64,000 nucleotides of DNA from Setaria digitata (taxonomy: Eukaryota; Nematoda; Chromadorea; Rhabditida; Setariidae). A program made the position numbers and the translations under genes. Of this stretch, positions 52,101 through 64,000 are shown in pieces. Numbering within the stretch: the first letter of the stretch is position 1; every line of letters begins with the position of its first letter. The notes under the pieces were generated by a model. That model worked only from the letters and a program-made list of their open reading frames with translations. It ran no database searches and was not told the DNA's origin. The DNA lies in NCBI GenBank assembly GCA_003640385.1, contig RCAB01000148.1, positions 1 through 64,000 on the forward strand, written 5' to 3'.

Positions 52101-55100
52101 GATGAAATTGAAATAAACCTTACCTTAATGGGTGTATCTGCAATTGAAGATAAATTACAGCAGGTTCTTCACAGCACTGACTCTCACGGATGTTTCAACA
52201 TTTGAATGGATTCTTGCATTGGTTTCATTTAGCGAAGTATCCCAAATTTTAGCATTTGCTGTTAAATAAGGAATTTCCAGCTGCTAGTCAGAATTGAAGC
52301 AATTCCAGATATCTCCTTAAGATACTGACAATTGAAATCATGTCGGCACTAAGAACAAATCATCTAATAAATTTCGTTTTTCTGATTAAGGTGTAGAATA
52401 TAAAAATATAGAACAATGCAGTGTCTCAAAATGTTCGGAATTTTTTGCATAAAAATTAATTTTTGTATATTATTAGAATAATAAAATGAATTCGAGCATA
52501 GAAACTAAATTAATGTAATATAAGTCGATTTGCAGTATGTGCCGGAGACAGTTGCTGCATTACTTGCAGCGCGGATGCGTGTTTGGATGTTAACAGGAGA
52601 TAAACGTGAAACGGCCATAAATATAGCTCGCTCAGCTGGTCTTGTTCACCAGGATACGAAGTGTTGGCTTATCGATGGTGATTCATGCGATGAAATTTTT
52701 AAAAAGCTTTGTGATTGTAGTAATGCTGTTCAGTCATCCACTGTTCAGCATTCTCTGGTCATTGATGGTTCTGTAAGTTCATTTCTTCTGGTGTTGAAAG
52801 TCATATTCATTTTTTAATCTCCCGACAAAGCTGATCACATCAAATAGTTATTATCACTGGACTGGAGATGCTGATGATAGAAGTATAAGAAGGGGATTTT
52901 TCCCCAGCTTTACCCTAGTTCCTTTTTACATGGAATATATCCTTATTTATTTAAAAAGTGTTTGACGTTTCAAGTTTTTATATTTCCTCTTCTGAAGAGG
53001 TCTAAAATTGAAAAGTTTTTGGTTCCTTATATGGCACTGAACAAAAAAGATTCGAAAAATTTAAAAACACGCTCCCTTTTCTGTCTTTTTTTTCTAGTGA
53101 ACGTAATTCGAGATTGCAGACATTCAAATACGTGGTTGGGTCAAAATGCAGAGAAGTGTTTGGCAATTTAGCGCTAGTGTGTCCAGCAGTAATTTGTTGC
53201 CGAATGACTCCGATGCAGAAAGCTGAAGTTATTGAAATGGTCCGCGAAGTAACCAATGACGTGGTGTTAGCAGTTGGCGACGGCGCCAATGATGTAGCCA
53301 TGATACAAGTATTCTTATAATTGTTTTGTAGAGTTTGTTTTTGCGAAATAATTGGTGATATACGAGGCAGTACAAATGGCTTAGTTAAATTTTGATTGTC
53401 GAAGAAATTTAAATTTAACCTCTTCTGTAAATAATTATCAAAAATCCAGGCTGCTAATGTTGGCGTAGGAATAATTGGTGAAGAAGGTCTGCAAGCAGCA
53501 TCTGCTAGTGACTACGCTATTGCTCAATTTCATTTTTTGCGTAGACTTTTATTAGTTCATGGTGCTTGGAATTATGAGCGAGGCGTAAAGGTTATTGTGC
53601 TTTTTCTTTTCTGATTTAATCAGTGCATTTTTATGTGAAGTGCTCCATTTTAATGTAATAAATAATTAGACGTTTTCTTTTTTGTCCTTACTTTGTACTA
53701 TTAATTATATAAAATATGTATTATATAAAAAAAATTATATGAAAAATCTCTATTACTACTGCTTCCTTCGAAATTTTTATTTCAACCTCACAGTTTCAGG
53801 TGATTTTGTACAGTTTCTACAAGAACATATGTTTGTATTTAATCGAATTGTGGTTTGCGATCTATTCTGCATTCTCCGGTCAGACAATATTTGAACGTTG
53901 GACTATCGCTCTTTTCAATGTAGCATTCACCGCATTACCACCAATAATACTCGGATTATTTGACAGACCACTTTCTGATCAAATGATGCTTTCTTATCCT
54001 AGTTTGTATGATAGTTTCCAGAAACGAGCATTCACTGTTGGTGTAAGTTATATTTGAACAATCTTGTCAAGTCATGTTAAATGCTTTCTGAACCTATGAG
54101 TTTGGATTGAAATTTTCACAAGTTTTCAATTTCTTTTTAATACTTCTTTTTCTCGGTCTAAACTATATAATTTATTGTGTTCATTCCAGCAATTTGCAGT
54201 ATGGATCGGCTTTGCGGTTTTACATTCATTACTTCTCTTTTTTTTATCGTATGCATTTCTGTATGATCCTGTTGTGTGGAGTAATGGCAGAGTTGGGGGC
54301 TGGTTAATGCTCGGCAATTCATGCTATACGGTTCATTCAATTTTCTGTATTTGATCAAATGAATTAAGATCCAAATTTAGTCTATATCTTTTTAAAACGA
54401 TTTGGCTGAATGAATATAGTTGAACTATATTCATTATACCAACTCCTATTTTTTCAGTTTGTGGTAACCACAGTTTGCCTTAAGGCCTTATTAGAATGCG
54501 ATTCTTGGACAGTTGTTATATTATTTTCATGTTTTGGTTCAGTTCTGTTATGGTTTATTTTCCTTCCTCTTTACTCTATGGTAAAAATTTGCGTCATTTT
54601 TCTATTTATTAAAACATAACTTCTTGATTGCTGCTTTCGACTATTTTCTTAAGATAACATAATCTGTAATTCGCGATGTATGATTTCGTAATTCATTGAC
54701 TGTAAAATTCTTCTTGAGAAATAGCAAATAATAGGTTTGGCCGATTTTGCCGCTGGGGGAGTATATGTATGGTATGGCATCCATAATGATGAGTTCACCA
54801 TCTTTCTGGCTGGCGTTCCTTCTCATTCCCATAATAACCCTATCTACGGACTTCATCATCAAAACGTAAGTATAGATGTCCTAGAGATATATTTTTTATG
54901 AATCCATTCATTTCGAAGGAATGGGAATAATTTAGAAAAACAAAAAGAAGTCAGAAGAATTGATTTATAAAAAGTTAATTAACCGTTCTGCTTTAAGTCA
55001 TTTATTTGATTGCTCTTTTTTCAAATTTGCATATTTCCCTCTTATATTCTGGATTTAGAAAAAAGAGCTGGAAAAAAATGCTGTGAGAATAAAATTTCAG

Positions 55101-57919
55101 GATCCGGGTAATTTTTGCGCCGACTCCTAGAGAGACAGCATATTTCCATGAACATTTCAGAATGCAAAACCATGATATGTATTGCGAATTGGATTGGTAA
55201 TTTTTTTTTTTTTTTGGCGACATTTCAATCCATTTATCACTACAGTCATGCCTTTCCCGTGTGCTTTTCCCAGTATTTCAAACAACATGAACTGGTTAGG
55301 AAAACGTCATATGAATTAGAATTCATTAATATATTTTTAAGAAATGACTTTTTCGTTCACTTTTTCATCACTCTGATTTGTGTGAACCTTTCCATTGATT
55401 TGTAGTCTCGGCAAAAATGCACTTTTTTATTAAATTTTTGTTCCTAGTTTTTCCATTCTTTTTTTCTTATATAATTAGTACATTCTGTAATGAGATGAAG
55501 AGATATGTTGTCTGCTGTTTTCTAATGTATCTTCCAGATCGTGCATAAACTCATTTATGAACTTTACTGGCTATCAAGTCCTGTTAAACGCCTTGTTATT
55601 AATTAAGTTATGTAATACCGCGCTATCCCAAGACAAGTGTTTAACATTTGTTACGCTTTTCGTCTCAAGCATCCTGCTTAATTTTTAGGTCATTTCTATA
55701 TTGCTTGTTGCTTTTGAGGTTGTAAAGCTATATTTTCTATATTTTCCACATCTAAGAGAGGCATTCTGAATAAAATATTAGATTCGTACTTTTACTTGCT
55801 GTAACATAATTCTAATGTGGGATTTCAAATTCAGAATTTCATTCCAATATTTTTATTGCATATTCTAGCCGTTGACCCTGCTGCGTTGACATGCTGTATC
55901 CTGTACTTAACGACATTGAGCAGAAATTAACCAGAAAAAAGAGGTTAAGAAGTTACTTTACCTATATGTGTCTTTTTTTTCTCCTTTTGAGGAAAGTTGG
56001 TTTATTGTGAAAGTATTTTTACCAGAAATTCGGGAAATGAAATACAGGTTTTCTGTGTTAGGAAAATGAGAATTTCACATCCGCTTAAACGGTTTTGTGA
56101 CAGAGTCCAGGAAAAATGTGGAGCATTTTTATATAAGCAATTATGCTTATTACATTTTTCTCATATTCCTTGTAAAATGTTATCTTGTCGCTGGTTTTAT
56201 AACTGGGTTTTTTTCTTTTTTTTTTCTTTTTTTTTTTTTTTTTGCAAGGAAAGCTATGTCTTATTTAGAAGTGTACGAGTAGTTACAAAAAAGATACAAA
56301 TGAATTTAAAAATGTGAATTGAGTGGATAGTATTTACTTAATTATTTTGGTTTTATAATTTCTGAAAAATTGTTCGTTTTTAGTAAGTTCTTGTAGTTTA
56401 CGGCGCACCGAACAATTTCAACGACCAGAATCTAGTGTTACTACCACTGAAACGATGAGTGGTAGTATCATCGAAAGACCTGCTTTGAGATTAACCGGAG
56501 AATATGGATCAGATCAACGAACAGAAGTTGAATCAACTTGGGATTCAACGCTAGACCAACCGGACCAATCGGCAATATCTACTACGAGGTCTCATCTGTA
56601 TTTCAAATATTTTACAATCATGTCCTCTTAAGTTCCGATTAATAGATTTTTGCTCTAAATCTGAAAGCTTTCGTCGTCTACCAATAATATTGCACTACGA
56701 GATATTTCCACACACTTCTTCTATCAGCTTTCGCACATTTCGTCCTTATGCAAATTTTCATGCCGTCTCTTCCTGTCATTCCTTGTTGAACCTTTCTTAA
56801 TCATAATCTGCTGGAAAATCTGTTAATTGATGAGCTGTTATTGCTTCTTAACCTCTTCATGATAAGCATGCACTAACCATAACTTTTAAAGCGAGAAGTC
56901 ATTAGAGCACATTTTTTTGTAATCGATTTCCAATAAGCTATTGTCTTTTAGTAACGGTATAAGTTTCCTACTTTTGAACTTCTCCAGCATTTATAGTGAA
57001 GTGGATTGTACGAGTATGCTCATTTTGTTCAAATAAAATGGAAATCGATGATTGGTTTGGGTGGTAAGGTCCGAAGAAAATTGACTGGTTTATATTTTCT
57101 GACATTAGTCTGTTGAGAGGTCCTTCCGCTTTCCTTCAGATCTTTCTCAAGGAGTTTCATACAGATTTTTCTATTTTTCTACTATTAAGGGTTTTTTTTT
57201 ATTGTACCAATTTGTAGTGTACACCTTCTTTTTAAATTTCTGTATGGAAAACTTTCTGTTCAGGAGACCCACTGGGAGTTCTCACCTTTTGAAGAATGAT
57301 GAATTGAGCAATTGGTCTTATACGGATGTTGCTCCCGAAGAACAACTAAATTCATTCAGTTATGCAGAACGTGTGGTTTTGAAATTCAGAATTTTTTTAC
57401 AATTTCAGCAGCATGTACCATTTATATATGGATAAGTTTTTTTATAGTTTGTAGATTCAGTGAAAGATCTTAGTCTGGTGAAAAAAAAAAAGATTTGTAG
57501 CTTTTTTGAATAAATAACCAAAAGCAGCTTGATACTGCTGAAGTCGTTAATGCAGAAGTTATGTAAATACGGGAAATGAGCACAATTTATCCGATATTTC
57601 GAGTGATAAATTAAAAAAATTCGAATAAATAACCCCAAATAAATAGAATAAATAACCAGTAAACCTTTCTTAAAATGTGAAACAATTTCTTGCTTGATGC
57701 AATCTCTAAGGAGAAGCCAGAAGTGCAAGGAGAAAAGAGTAAGAGTTAAACTAAGCGGTTCCTGAAAAGTAAATAGCAAAAAGGCAATGCAAATGCTTGA
57801 ATTATGCCAAATCTAATATAATCCTTGCAGATGACTACATACTTTCTCAGCAAGAAAATGAAGGTAATATGCAGACAAAGTGGTACGATTCGAGCCGAAC
57901 AAAGTTTATGCCTTTGTAA
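46129..57919 (+). CDS. tat-1: Class-1 P4-ATPase phospholipid flippase (ATP8A / TAT-1)
   Basis: Moves aminophospholipids, chiefly phosphatidylserine, to the cytosolic leaflet with a CDC50 partner. Exons: 46129-46144, 46739-46829, 47089-47188, 47345-47443, 47568-47654, 48107-48389, 48653-48776, 49059-49198, 49513-49640 (or from 49249), 49878-49955, 50386-50535, 50958-51149, 51314-51433, 51688-51771, 51975-52163, 52536-52772, 53120-53308, 53450-53590, 53800-54042, 54190-54330, 54458-54580, 54735-54865, 55101-55196, 56397-56588, 57264-57358, 57831-57919. Phases close to 1185 residues (human ATP8A1 1164). Motifs: [19 protein letters not shown] (~170), LIPISLQ (TM4, ~334), [23 protein letters not shown] (catalytic Asp ~389), [30 protein letters not shown] (~760). 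The tail carries a Ser/Thr-rich region and SQQENEG. The start is uncertain, since the first exon stays open back to 46055. Confidence 0.95.
49249..49512 (+). other. Optional in-frame 264-nt segment of the P4-ATPase (alternative 3' splice)
   Basis: The exon before (ending 49198) leaves phase 1. Two acceptors downstream both fit that phase: GGTTTCAG ending at 49248 and ACTTCTAG ending at 49512. Using the second gives the family-length loop. Using the first adds 88 residues with no stop, starting [20 protein letters not shown], rich in charged residues and ending near [12 protein letters not shown]. The insert would fall in the exoplasmic loop between membrane segments 3 and 4. It is either an isoform-specific or constitutive insertion, or intron that is open by chance. 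Confidence 0.55.
56206..56243. repeat. Long interrupted poly-T tract
   Basis: About 38 nt of T interrupted by two C, in the P4-ATPase intron between 55196 and 56397. Similar T or A runs occur at 17351-17370, 51883-51902 and 41112-41136. They are typical of this AT-rich DNA, and run lengths may be unreliable. Confidence 0.8.
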
Positions 57920-60900
57920 TTTTTTAGGCAAATTAATTGCTCATATTCACCCTTCATTGTTTGCCGCAAGATAGTTTAAATAACCCTGCTATCACTAGTA
58001 CCTTCTCCTCCTGTTTTCTCTCTTAGTTCTGACTTGTTCCGACTTTCCACTGATTTATTGAAAGTTAGACAACTAGTCTGATTAAAAAATTGAAAAAAGT
58101 TTGTGTTTTACCAGCCTACTGTTTCCTGGGCAGAGAGTATTGTGGTGATTTATTGGATAAACTATTTTTACTTTTTCATTCCATTTTCACTTGTATCTCT
58201 CCACACCGTATTATGCCCGCAGCTTTTTTGTATTTTATACATCTTCAGTGGTTCTTTTTAAAAAATAAATCATGAATAATTTTAATTCAAAGATCACAAA
58301 GTCTAGTGCACTTTATCCAAAATGATCGACTTCCAAATTCATTTTCAATGCACAATGCACTGATTCCTTGTTTCTCTAAAATTTTTATGGCTTTTGTTAT
58401 CACGTCTCACACCTTTTCAGTTCCTCATGAATCCAAAGGTACTTTTTCGACCTCTATTTCAATTAAGTAATGGTTGATAGTTTAAAATCAGATAACCTTG
58501 ATTAAGTTTACCTAGGATATTGACTCCAGATTTTCTTCCCTATTTCGTATATCAGTATTCTTCCCTCCTTTATGTTTCTCCTAGGTTCATCATGTAGATA
58601 ATTCAGATAATGCGTTTTATACGAATTTAATTTGAAAAGCTTCAATGAAATAGGAGGTTAGGATTTGATTCATTTTTTTTTCCAATGTTTTTTGGTTAAT
58701 AACTCTCTACCAGTTTCTCATATAGCTTCGCAGTAGCATTTTAGCTTTTCTAAGATTAGCAAGCTTTGGATTTTCAATCTATATCAACAGCATTTTTTTT
58801 AAGAAATAAATATGTCACTAACTTCAAGTTGATTATGATTTGAAATATTTGCTTACTCCATCATGTCTTTTGAATTAAAGTGACGCTTTAGCCATTGGTT
58901 TTTATCTGGAAAATTTTCTGGTTGATAAGATAGTCGAAAACGCCCATGCAAGACTAAAAGTAAGATAGATCAAGTGTAAATAAAGAGAAGTATCATCTTA
59001 AGAGGCACTACTTATGATGGTCCCGCGATGCTGCTTCCTTTCCAGCCATTTTTCAGGTGATAAATTGTTGAGTGGTTTTTTTCAAACATTTCATGTTGGA
59101 ATAATTGGTGTCGGGACCCAAGTGAAATGTTTTTTGAGTAATAAGCTCACTGTTCACTTAAACCTTAAATTTCCCTTTACAAGGACTTAAGTATCATTAA
59201 CAGATAAATTTCACTTTATACTTCGGAATAGAGTATGTAGTACGCTAGTCTGGCTCAATTCCCACGTTTTATATCAAGATGTCTTTTCTTTTTCAATTAG
59301 ATCCATAGTTTTGGATTCCTCATGAAAAGTTAGTAGTATCTACTGGCATAATTTTTAGAAAAATGTAGGCATTTTGAGACTGGTTTTTAGTACACTTGAG
59401 AAACTAAATTTTCCTGACATCAAGCATGGAAAGACTTCTCCACCAATTACCAACACAAAATAATTAAAATCTTTAATGTAGATACAGATAGATTTCCAAA
59501 CAAATGATATTTATCTCAAAAATTAAAATTAAGGAAGGAAAACTCTTCATCAGTTTATGTACATATAATTAAACCAAAAAAATTTTCGAAAAGCAAAGAT
59601 TACTTCCGAATGATTATATAAATGAATTTACAAGGCTTGTTTTTAAATCTTTAAGGTAGCTAAACGTATTTGAATCGCCAATCAATTTTCACACAAATTA
59701 TGAAAATACTGTACAACAGGTAACAAATATTTACTACTTACCAATAAATCAAAAAAAAAATCAGAAAGTCTATCTTTCGGGAGTTACTGAGGTGAATAAA
59801 TACGGTGAAAAGGAAAATATGAAAAAGAGCATGCCAGAAAGATCAGATACAATCACTACATTCCTTCAAAACTTATGCCAGTCTAAAGGTTTCTAAATCA
59901 AAAATGCGGATAAACATGTTTCTTCTGGTTTATACACAGCTTGTTATGATTTAGAATTTTAGGAAATAATTATTGGCTACAGTGATTATAGGAATAAATG
60001 AAAATGAAAACTTAAAGAGATTTTTTCTCCAGAAGTGGAGCGGGTGAGCTCATGTGACAATATTTCTCCTTTTGCTGGCAAAATAGTAATAGAAATCATA
60101 GTAACAATAAAAGCAACAATAACAACCATAACAATAATTGCTGAAATTATCGGTGATTTGTGAAAAGAATCACAAAAAGCCATAAAATACCGTGCGTATC
60201 ACGAAGTTTCACAGTTCTTAATGACGATGATTAGAAATGAGACGAAAGTGTTAGGAATCTTGATTGGAACTTTCTAAATCAAAACAATGAGAATCTGAGA
60301 ACGGTAGAAAAAACACAAGATTTTGGACACATATTGTTTATATTAATAGAAATAAAGGCAAGATATGCTACATTTGTGAAAATGATACGATATCTGAAAC
60401 AACAAATGCTATTTAAAATTACAGAAAGAAGGATGATTTATAAACTCATCTATTATTCTAATCATGAATCTGCAGTTTTTTGAATTTCCTATTCGGCACT
60501 TTAAATTCTTTTTCTGAATAATGCTTTAATTAATTAAATAAATCATATATAAATCATATCGAAAAGTCCAAAGGATGAAAGTCAAGTTTAATGTTGAATC
60601 TCAACTGACTGAACACAGATTAAAATAGAAAACTTAGGAGAAATAAACAAAATTGAATCAAAGGAAAATTTAAAAAAATTGCAATTAATAAAAAAAGATG
60701 GATACAATCGAAAATAACGAGGGAAATCGATTTACAAAGTGTCGTACTTGTATGGATGCCATTTTTGAAAGAAGAGAAGTTATTAAATTGATCACCTGCT
60801 GTGAATACCCATACTCAGCTGTAAAAGTACCAAGATTGCGTAAAGTGTTTAGATTCACGACAGAAGTAACTAGTTTGAATCAAAGACGTTTTTATTGAGG

Positions 60901-61779
60901 TAGTAGAAAGAGCGGATCCGGAGAAGTACGATATTTCAGGTCATAATTACAGACATTGGAAAACGAAAAAGGATTTAACTCAATAGTTCCAACATCAAAA
61001 TTGATTGTAATTTGCAAATAATGCGATACTTTCACCGTCCCGTCCAGAGAAATTATTTGATCAGTTACAAATTCAAGGAAATGTTATGTAAAAAAAAGTT
61101 CAAACATGAAAACAGCGAAATTTTATAAAAAGTAGAAAAAATCTGAATGAAGAGAGAACCAGGCTTTCATGGATCTTTTGTATCAGTCTTTATAAAAATA
61201 CACACTAGAGTTATTGTTTGAACTTATGGATTTCTGTTTTAACATTTTAGTTTAAAACCTTTGGAATTAAAGAGGAAAGTAACTTTTAATATAGTTTTCA
61301 CACAGAAATACAGAAAAAAGATAACACTAACACTGATGAAGAAAACAACGTCGTTTTGGTACCAGGCATATCACAAAAGCATATTTTAAGAATGAAGGGA
61401 AAAATGATAATGCAGATGAAGGAGTGTGATGAAATAAAAGAAATGACGATCTAGACATAAAAATATGGAAGAAAACTAAACTAAATTGAAATATTATATT
61501 TTACTGCAATGGAAGTGCCTCATCCTCTCATTTCCTTTTTACCTATTAAAGAATTCCTAGGAATTGCCCCTGAAAATAAGAAATAGAAATATTAAAGCGT
61601 TAGTCAAATCAAAACTTTATTTATTTAAAATTATTGTTTTTGAAGTATACATTTAATTTTCAGTAATTCATTCTTAACTAAGACACTTCCTTTAAAGTGC
61701 AGAATCAAAGATACAGGTAAATTAGGGTAATAAAACTCACAAAGGATCAAATTCTATGATAGTCTTTTCCTACAGTAAG
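57920..61779. other. Intergenic region after the P4-ATPase
   Basis: No firm gene in 3.9 kb. A plus-strand AATAAA at 58264-58269 could end the P4-ATPase transcript, about 350 nt after its stop. A minus-strand AATAAA at 61616-61621 lies about 160 nt after the stop of the hAT-derived gene. From about 59.4 to 61.5 kb the plus strand is purine-rich. Short frames here have no family resemblance or splice support. Confidence 0.55.
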
Positions 61780-63672
61780 TTAGAGTCGTGGGATTAATGT
61801 TCGATTGAAGCGAAGCATTGCATCACGTTCCGTTCGTACAGGTTCATCGATTGTTTTGATCAGTGTAATAGGGTCAAAGCTAACACAGCTAGTACCATAA
61901 CCATTCACATCAGAACCATTTCCGTTCGGTACATCTGGTGAAGAGGTTGCGAAAATTCTTTCTAGGGAGACGGTCGAGGAAGGAATTGTCAACAGTTCGG
62001 TTGCTATTTCGGCCAGAAGTCCGTATTTGACGGTATTGAACTGCCAATACTGCAGAGGTGCTATATTTCGACCGTTCAGAGTTATTGGAAGTGCACCTGT
62101 TGCCACTGCGAGTGGTGACGGCGATGTCTGATTGGTTCCAGCCTGAAATCCAGACAGAACAAAGACTGGGAGATCCAGAATTCCCAACCAAATATATAAT
62201 CCTAGTTTTAGTAGAAATTTATTTTCAAAAAATTGGACTTTCAGCGATTTTTTTTATGCATGCTATCATTCCTGATCGAAAATTTTCTACACTTTCAATT
62301 TCTAATACGACCACAAATTTCCCTTATTTGAAATGTTGTATAATTATGAATTTGAAAATCGTTCAATGAAAGTTATAATCTGAAGGACTTAAGAGGAAGT
62401 GCAATAAAACTTACTGCAAGTTCATCAAAATACGATTGTACAATTGCTTCAGCATAACGATTTTTGGCAACGGCTTGTTGCTTTTCCTAGAATTTCAACA
62501 AATTGAAAACAGAAACTTACGGTGAACCACCAATTTTTTCCACATTTTGCTTTAAATTCATTTAATTGATTGTCCGTTAGATGGACGGTTATTTCTCTAA
62601 ACAACTGAATCACTTCAGCTGTTACTTAAGTATTACTGTACAGTCTAACGCTTTTAATGATCTGAAAGATGTAGAAGTTATTTTTTAGCTTAGCATTTGA
62701 AAAAAAAAAAAAAAATTAAGCTGATTTTCACTAAAAGAACCAAAAAGTTAGCTAAAACAACTCTTAATGACTTGATACCGCACCTTCATCATTTTCCGTC
62801 GTTCATTTGCAGCATGGATAAGGTCTGGATAGAGCGAAGTTGTTGCTTGACATGGAACTGATGATGCATCGCTTGTTACATTCACACCTCTGCTGCCACC
62901 TCTTCCATTATTGTTATTCAGATTAGAATTTGTTGCTAATGAAGATGCAGCTGCAGCGCGATCTGTCACTGTTGCTAGTAGTGCGTCAACACCGCCATTT
63001 AGTCGTGCAGTTCGACGAGCCACTATTTCTTCCGCCACTCGCATACGCTCATTTAACTGTAGATCGGTACATGAATCTTTCAGTCTTCAAATTTAAAACT
63101 TTTCAAGTTCCAAAACCCATAATTTTGCAATTTCTATTATTTTGGAGTATTGGAAGACTTCAGTTTCCGGTGGGAGTTTCACAGGTATAAGATTTAAAAA
63201 CTGAAAATTTTGAAAAGTTTCTCAAACCCAAAAGAACCATTTCTCCATCCCTATGTATAATTTAATGTCTCACTGAGATTTTTTTTCTATACTTTGAAGT
63301 ATATGAATGGTCATTCCTTTTTTTTCTTTGCAAACTTCATCCAATCTTTACCATCCCCAAAAATCATTTCAGCGCTCTCTCCTGAGCAATGAAGTTATCT
63401 CATTTTACCTTCATTATTATCTACTTTAAAACTGGAATTAGCGAAAGTTTACAAAAAGGTTCTTAACTGAATTCAAATACCTCTTGCTCGATAGCGTTCT
63501 TGGCATATGCTAGCTGTTCATCATCTAATAAAAGGGCTAGATGTGGATTAAGTGCTGTTGCCTGAATGAAAGTTCCATCGAAATCAGGAGCATTAGTATC
63601 TAATATTGATGCTGTACGCTTCTGCAGATCCATTTTCAACTGAGTAGCTAAGTTTCCAAGAGCTACAAAATC
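61780..63672 (-). CDS. hAT-transposase-derived (ZBED-like) protein, C-terminal part; 5' end beyond window
   Basis: Exons in gene order: 63481-63672, 62784-63056, 62415-62486, 61780-62142, all in phase 0, giving the last 299 residues. The first visible part reads LGNLATQLKMDL, then FIQATALNPHLALLLDDEQL, which corresponds to the hAT 'AT.LDPR' block. A middle Asn/Gly/Ala-rich insertion follows (NSNLNNNNGRGGSRG). The C-terminus has APLQYWQFNTVKYGLLAEIA, LLTIPSSTVSLERIFATSS and RTERDAMLRFNRTLIPRL, the hAT dimerisation pattern (YW...LA..A..LL.IP.S....ER.F). The intron-rich structure and conserved reading frame argue for a domesticated host gene, not a live transposon. Neither the BED finger nor the catalytic core can be seen; both would be past the right edge. 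Function unknown, possibly DNA binding. Confidence 0.75.
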
Positions 63673-64000
63673 CTGAAATTTAGTAATTTTAATAGATAAT
63701 TTAAAACTAAAACGCCAGTTTACAGATAGATCCCAATAGCTTGTACAGCAAATACATTGGCTTCACAGACTGTTTTGTAAATTAAACTATTCGATAGACT
63801 TCTAATAGCTCAATACTGATCCCCCCACAGAAGTTTGGACTAGATTCTTTTAGTAATCAATAATCATATTGATTTTATGAAGATTTAAGAATGCTTATTA
63901 AAAATTTAAGTGCTATGCAAAGTTTCTTCTTTAGAAGTTTGGAAAATCTATGTCACTGATTTTGTTGCCTTGCAAAAAATGACTGTTAGTTGAATAAATA
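63673..64000 (-). other. Intron or upstream sequence of the hAT-derived gene
   Basis: The exon ending at 63672 is preceded on the minus strand by AAATTTCAG, so coding continues upstream. A protein-like stretch at about 63722-63780 (VCEANVFAVQAIGIY on the minus strand) is open, but I could not connect it to the next exon in a consistent phase. No other signal before the window edge. Confidence 0.4.

Noticed and set aside
53098..53119. Acceptor TTTCTAG before TGAACG as start of a P4-ATPase exon
   Set aside because: It gives an immediate stop in the required phase; the TTGCAG acceptor at 53119 restores IDGSTFKY.
57359..57435. Read-through end of the P4-ATPase at the TAA ending at 57435
   Set aside because: Splicing at 57358 to 57831 recovers the family C-terminus (SQQENEG, WYDSSR), so the read-through is intron.
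59986..60183. Minus-strand frame with a membrane-like stretch
   Set aside because: The hydrophobic run comes from AAC/AAT-type low-complexity DNA; no supporting signals.
60698..60898. 66-codon plus-strand frame with CRTC and CC pairs
   Set aside because: Cysteine spacing does not fit a RING or other zinc finger I know, and the surrounding DNA shows no exon borders.
1..64000. tRNA, rRNA, SL RNA, CRISPR or complete transposon
   Set aside because: Scanned by eye for B-box-like GGTTCGAATCC motifs, the nematode SL sequence, regularly spaced repeats and long terminal repeats; none convincing. A covariance-model search would be decisive.

Overview
The window is AT-rich eukaryotic DNA from a nematode, most likely a spirurid/filarial worm. 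Genes are split by introns of roughly 100 bp to 3 kb with GT...TTTCAG borders. Several start codons lie a few bases after an AG acceptor, as in spliced-leader trans-splicing. The proteins resemble C. elegans and human families. No bacterial, phage, CRISPR, rRNA or convincing tRNA sequence was seen. All exon models were built by hand from translation, splice borders and phase bookkeeping, with no transcript or database support.

Layout. 1-1032 (-): 5' and middle part of BLOC-1 subunit 1 (blos-1), cut by the left edge. 1555-6260 (-): a 416-residue protein ending in a Shroom-type ASD2 coiled coil. 6261-16304: 10 kb without a firm gene, holding a GC-richer island at about 6.9-8.0 kb with simple-sequence arms and two weak small-secreted-peptide candidates. 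16305-34235 (+): an 18-kb, 25-exon EPAC gene (cNBD-A, DEP, cNBD-B, REM, RA, RasGEF). 35630-40633 (-): TMEM209 in 13 exons. 41716-43426 (-): SPRING1 (C12orf49) in 5 exons. 43427-46128: divergent intergenic region. 46129-57919 (+): a class-1 P4-ATPase flippase of the ATP8A/TAT-1 type in 26 exons. 57920-61779: no firm gene. 61780 to beyond 63672 (-): the C-terminal part of a hAT-transposase-derived protein that continues past the right edge.

How they fit together. The genes are ordinary conserved cell-biology genes: lysosome-related organelle sorting (BLOC-1), apical actomyosin scaffolding (Shroom), cAMP-to-Rap signalling (EPAC), nuclear-envelope TMEM209, Golgi SREBP-pathway SPRING and phosphatidylserine flipping (TAT-1). 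They do not form one pathway. Two same-strand pairs (Shroom-like then blos-1; SPRING then TMEM209) could be polycistronic. From memory, C. elegans epac-1 and blos-1 are on cosmid T20G5 and tat-1 is also on chromosome III, which would make this a conserved chromosome-III-type block.

The most interesting points are gene-level. There is an apparent GT...GG intron in EPAC, and EPAC cNBD-A lacks its phosphate-binding arginine. TAT-1 has an in-frame optional 264-nt segment. SPRING has a GC-AG intron. Several introns carry near-perfect hairpins. I found no convincing new multi-gene system.
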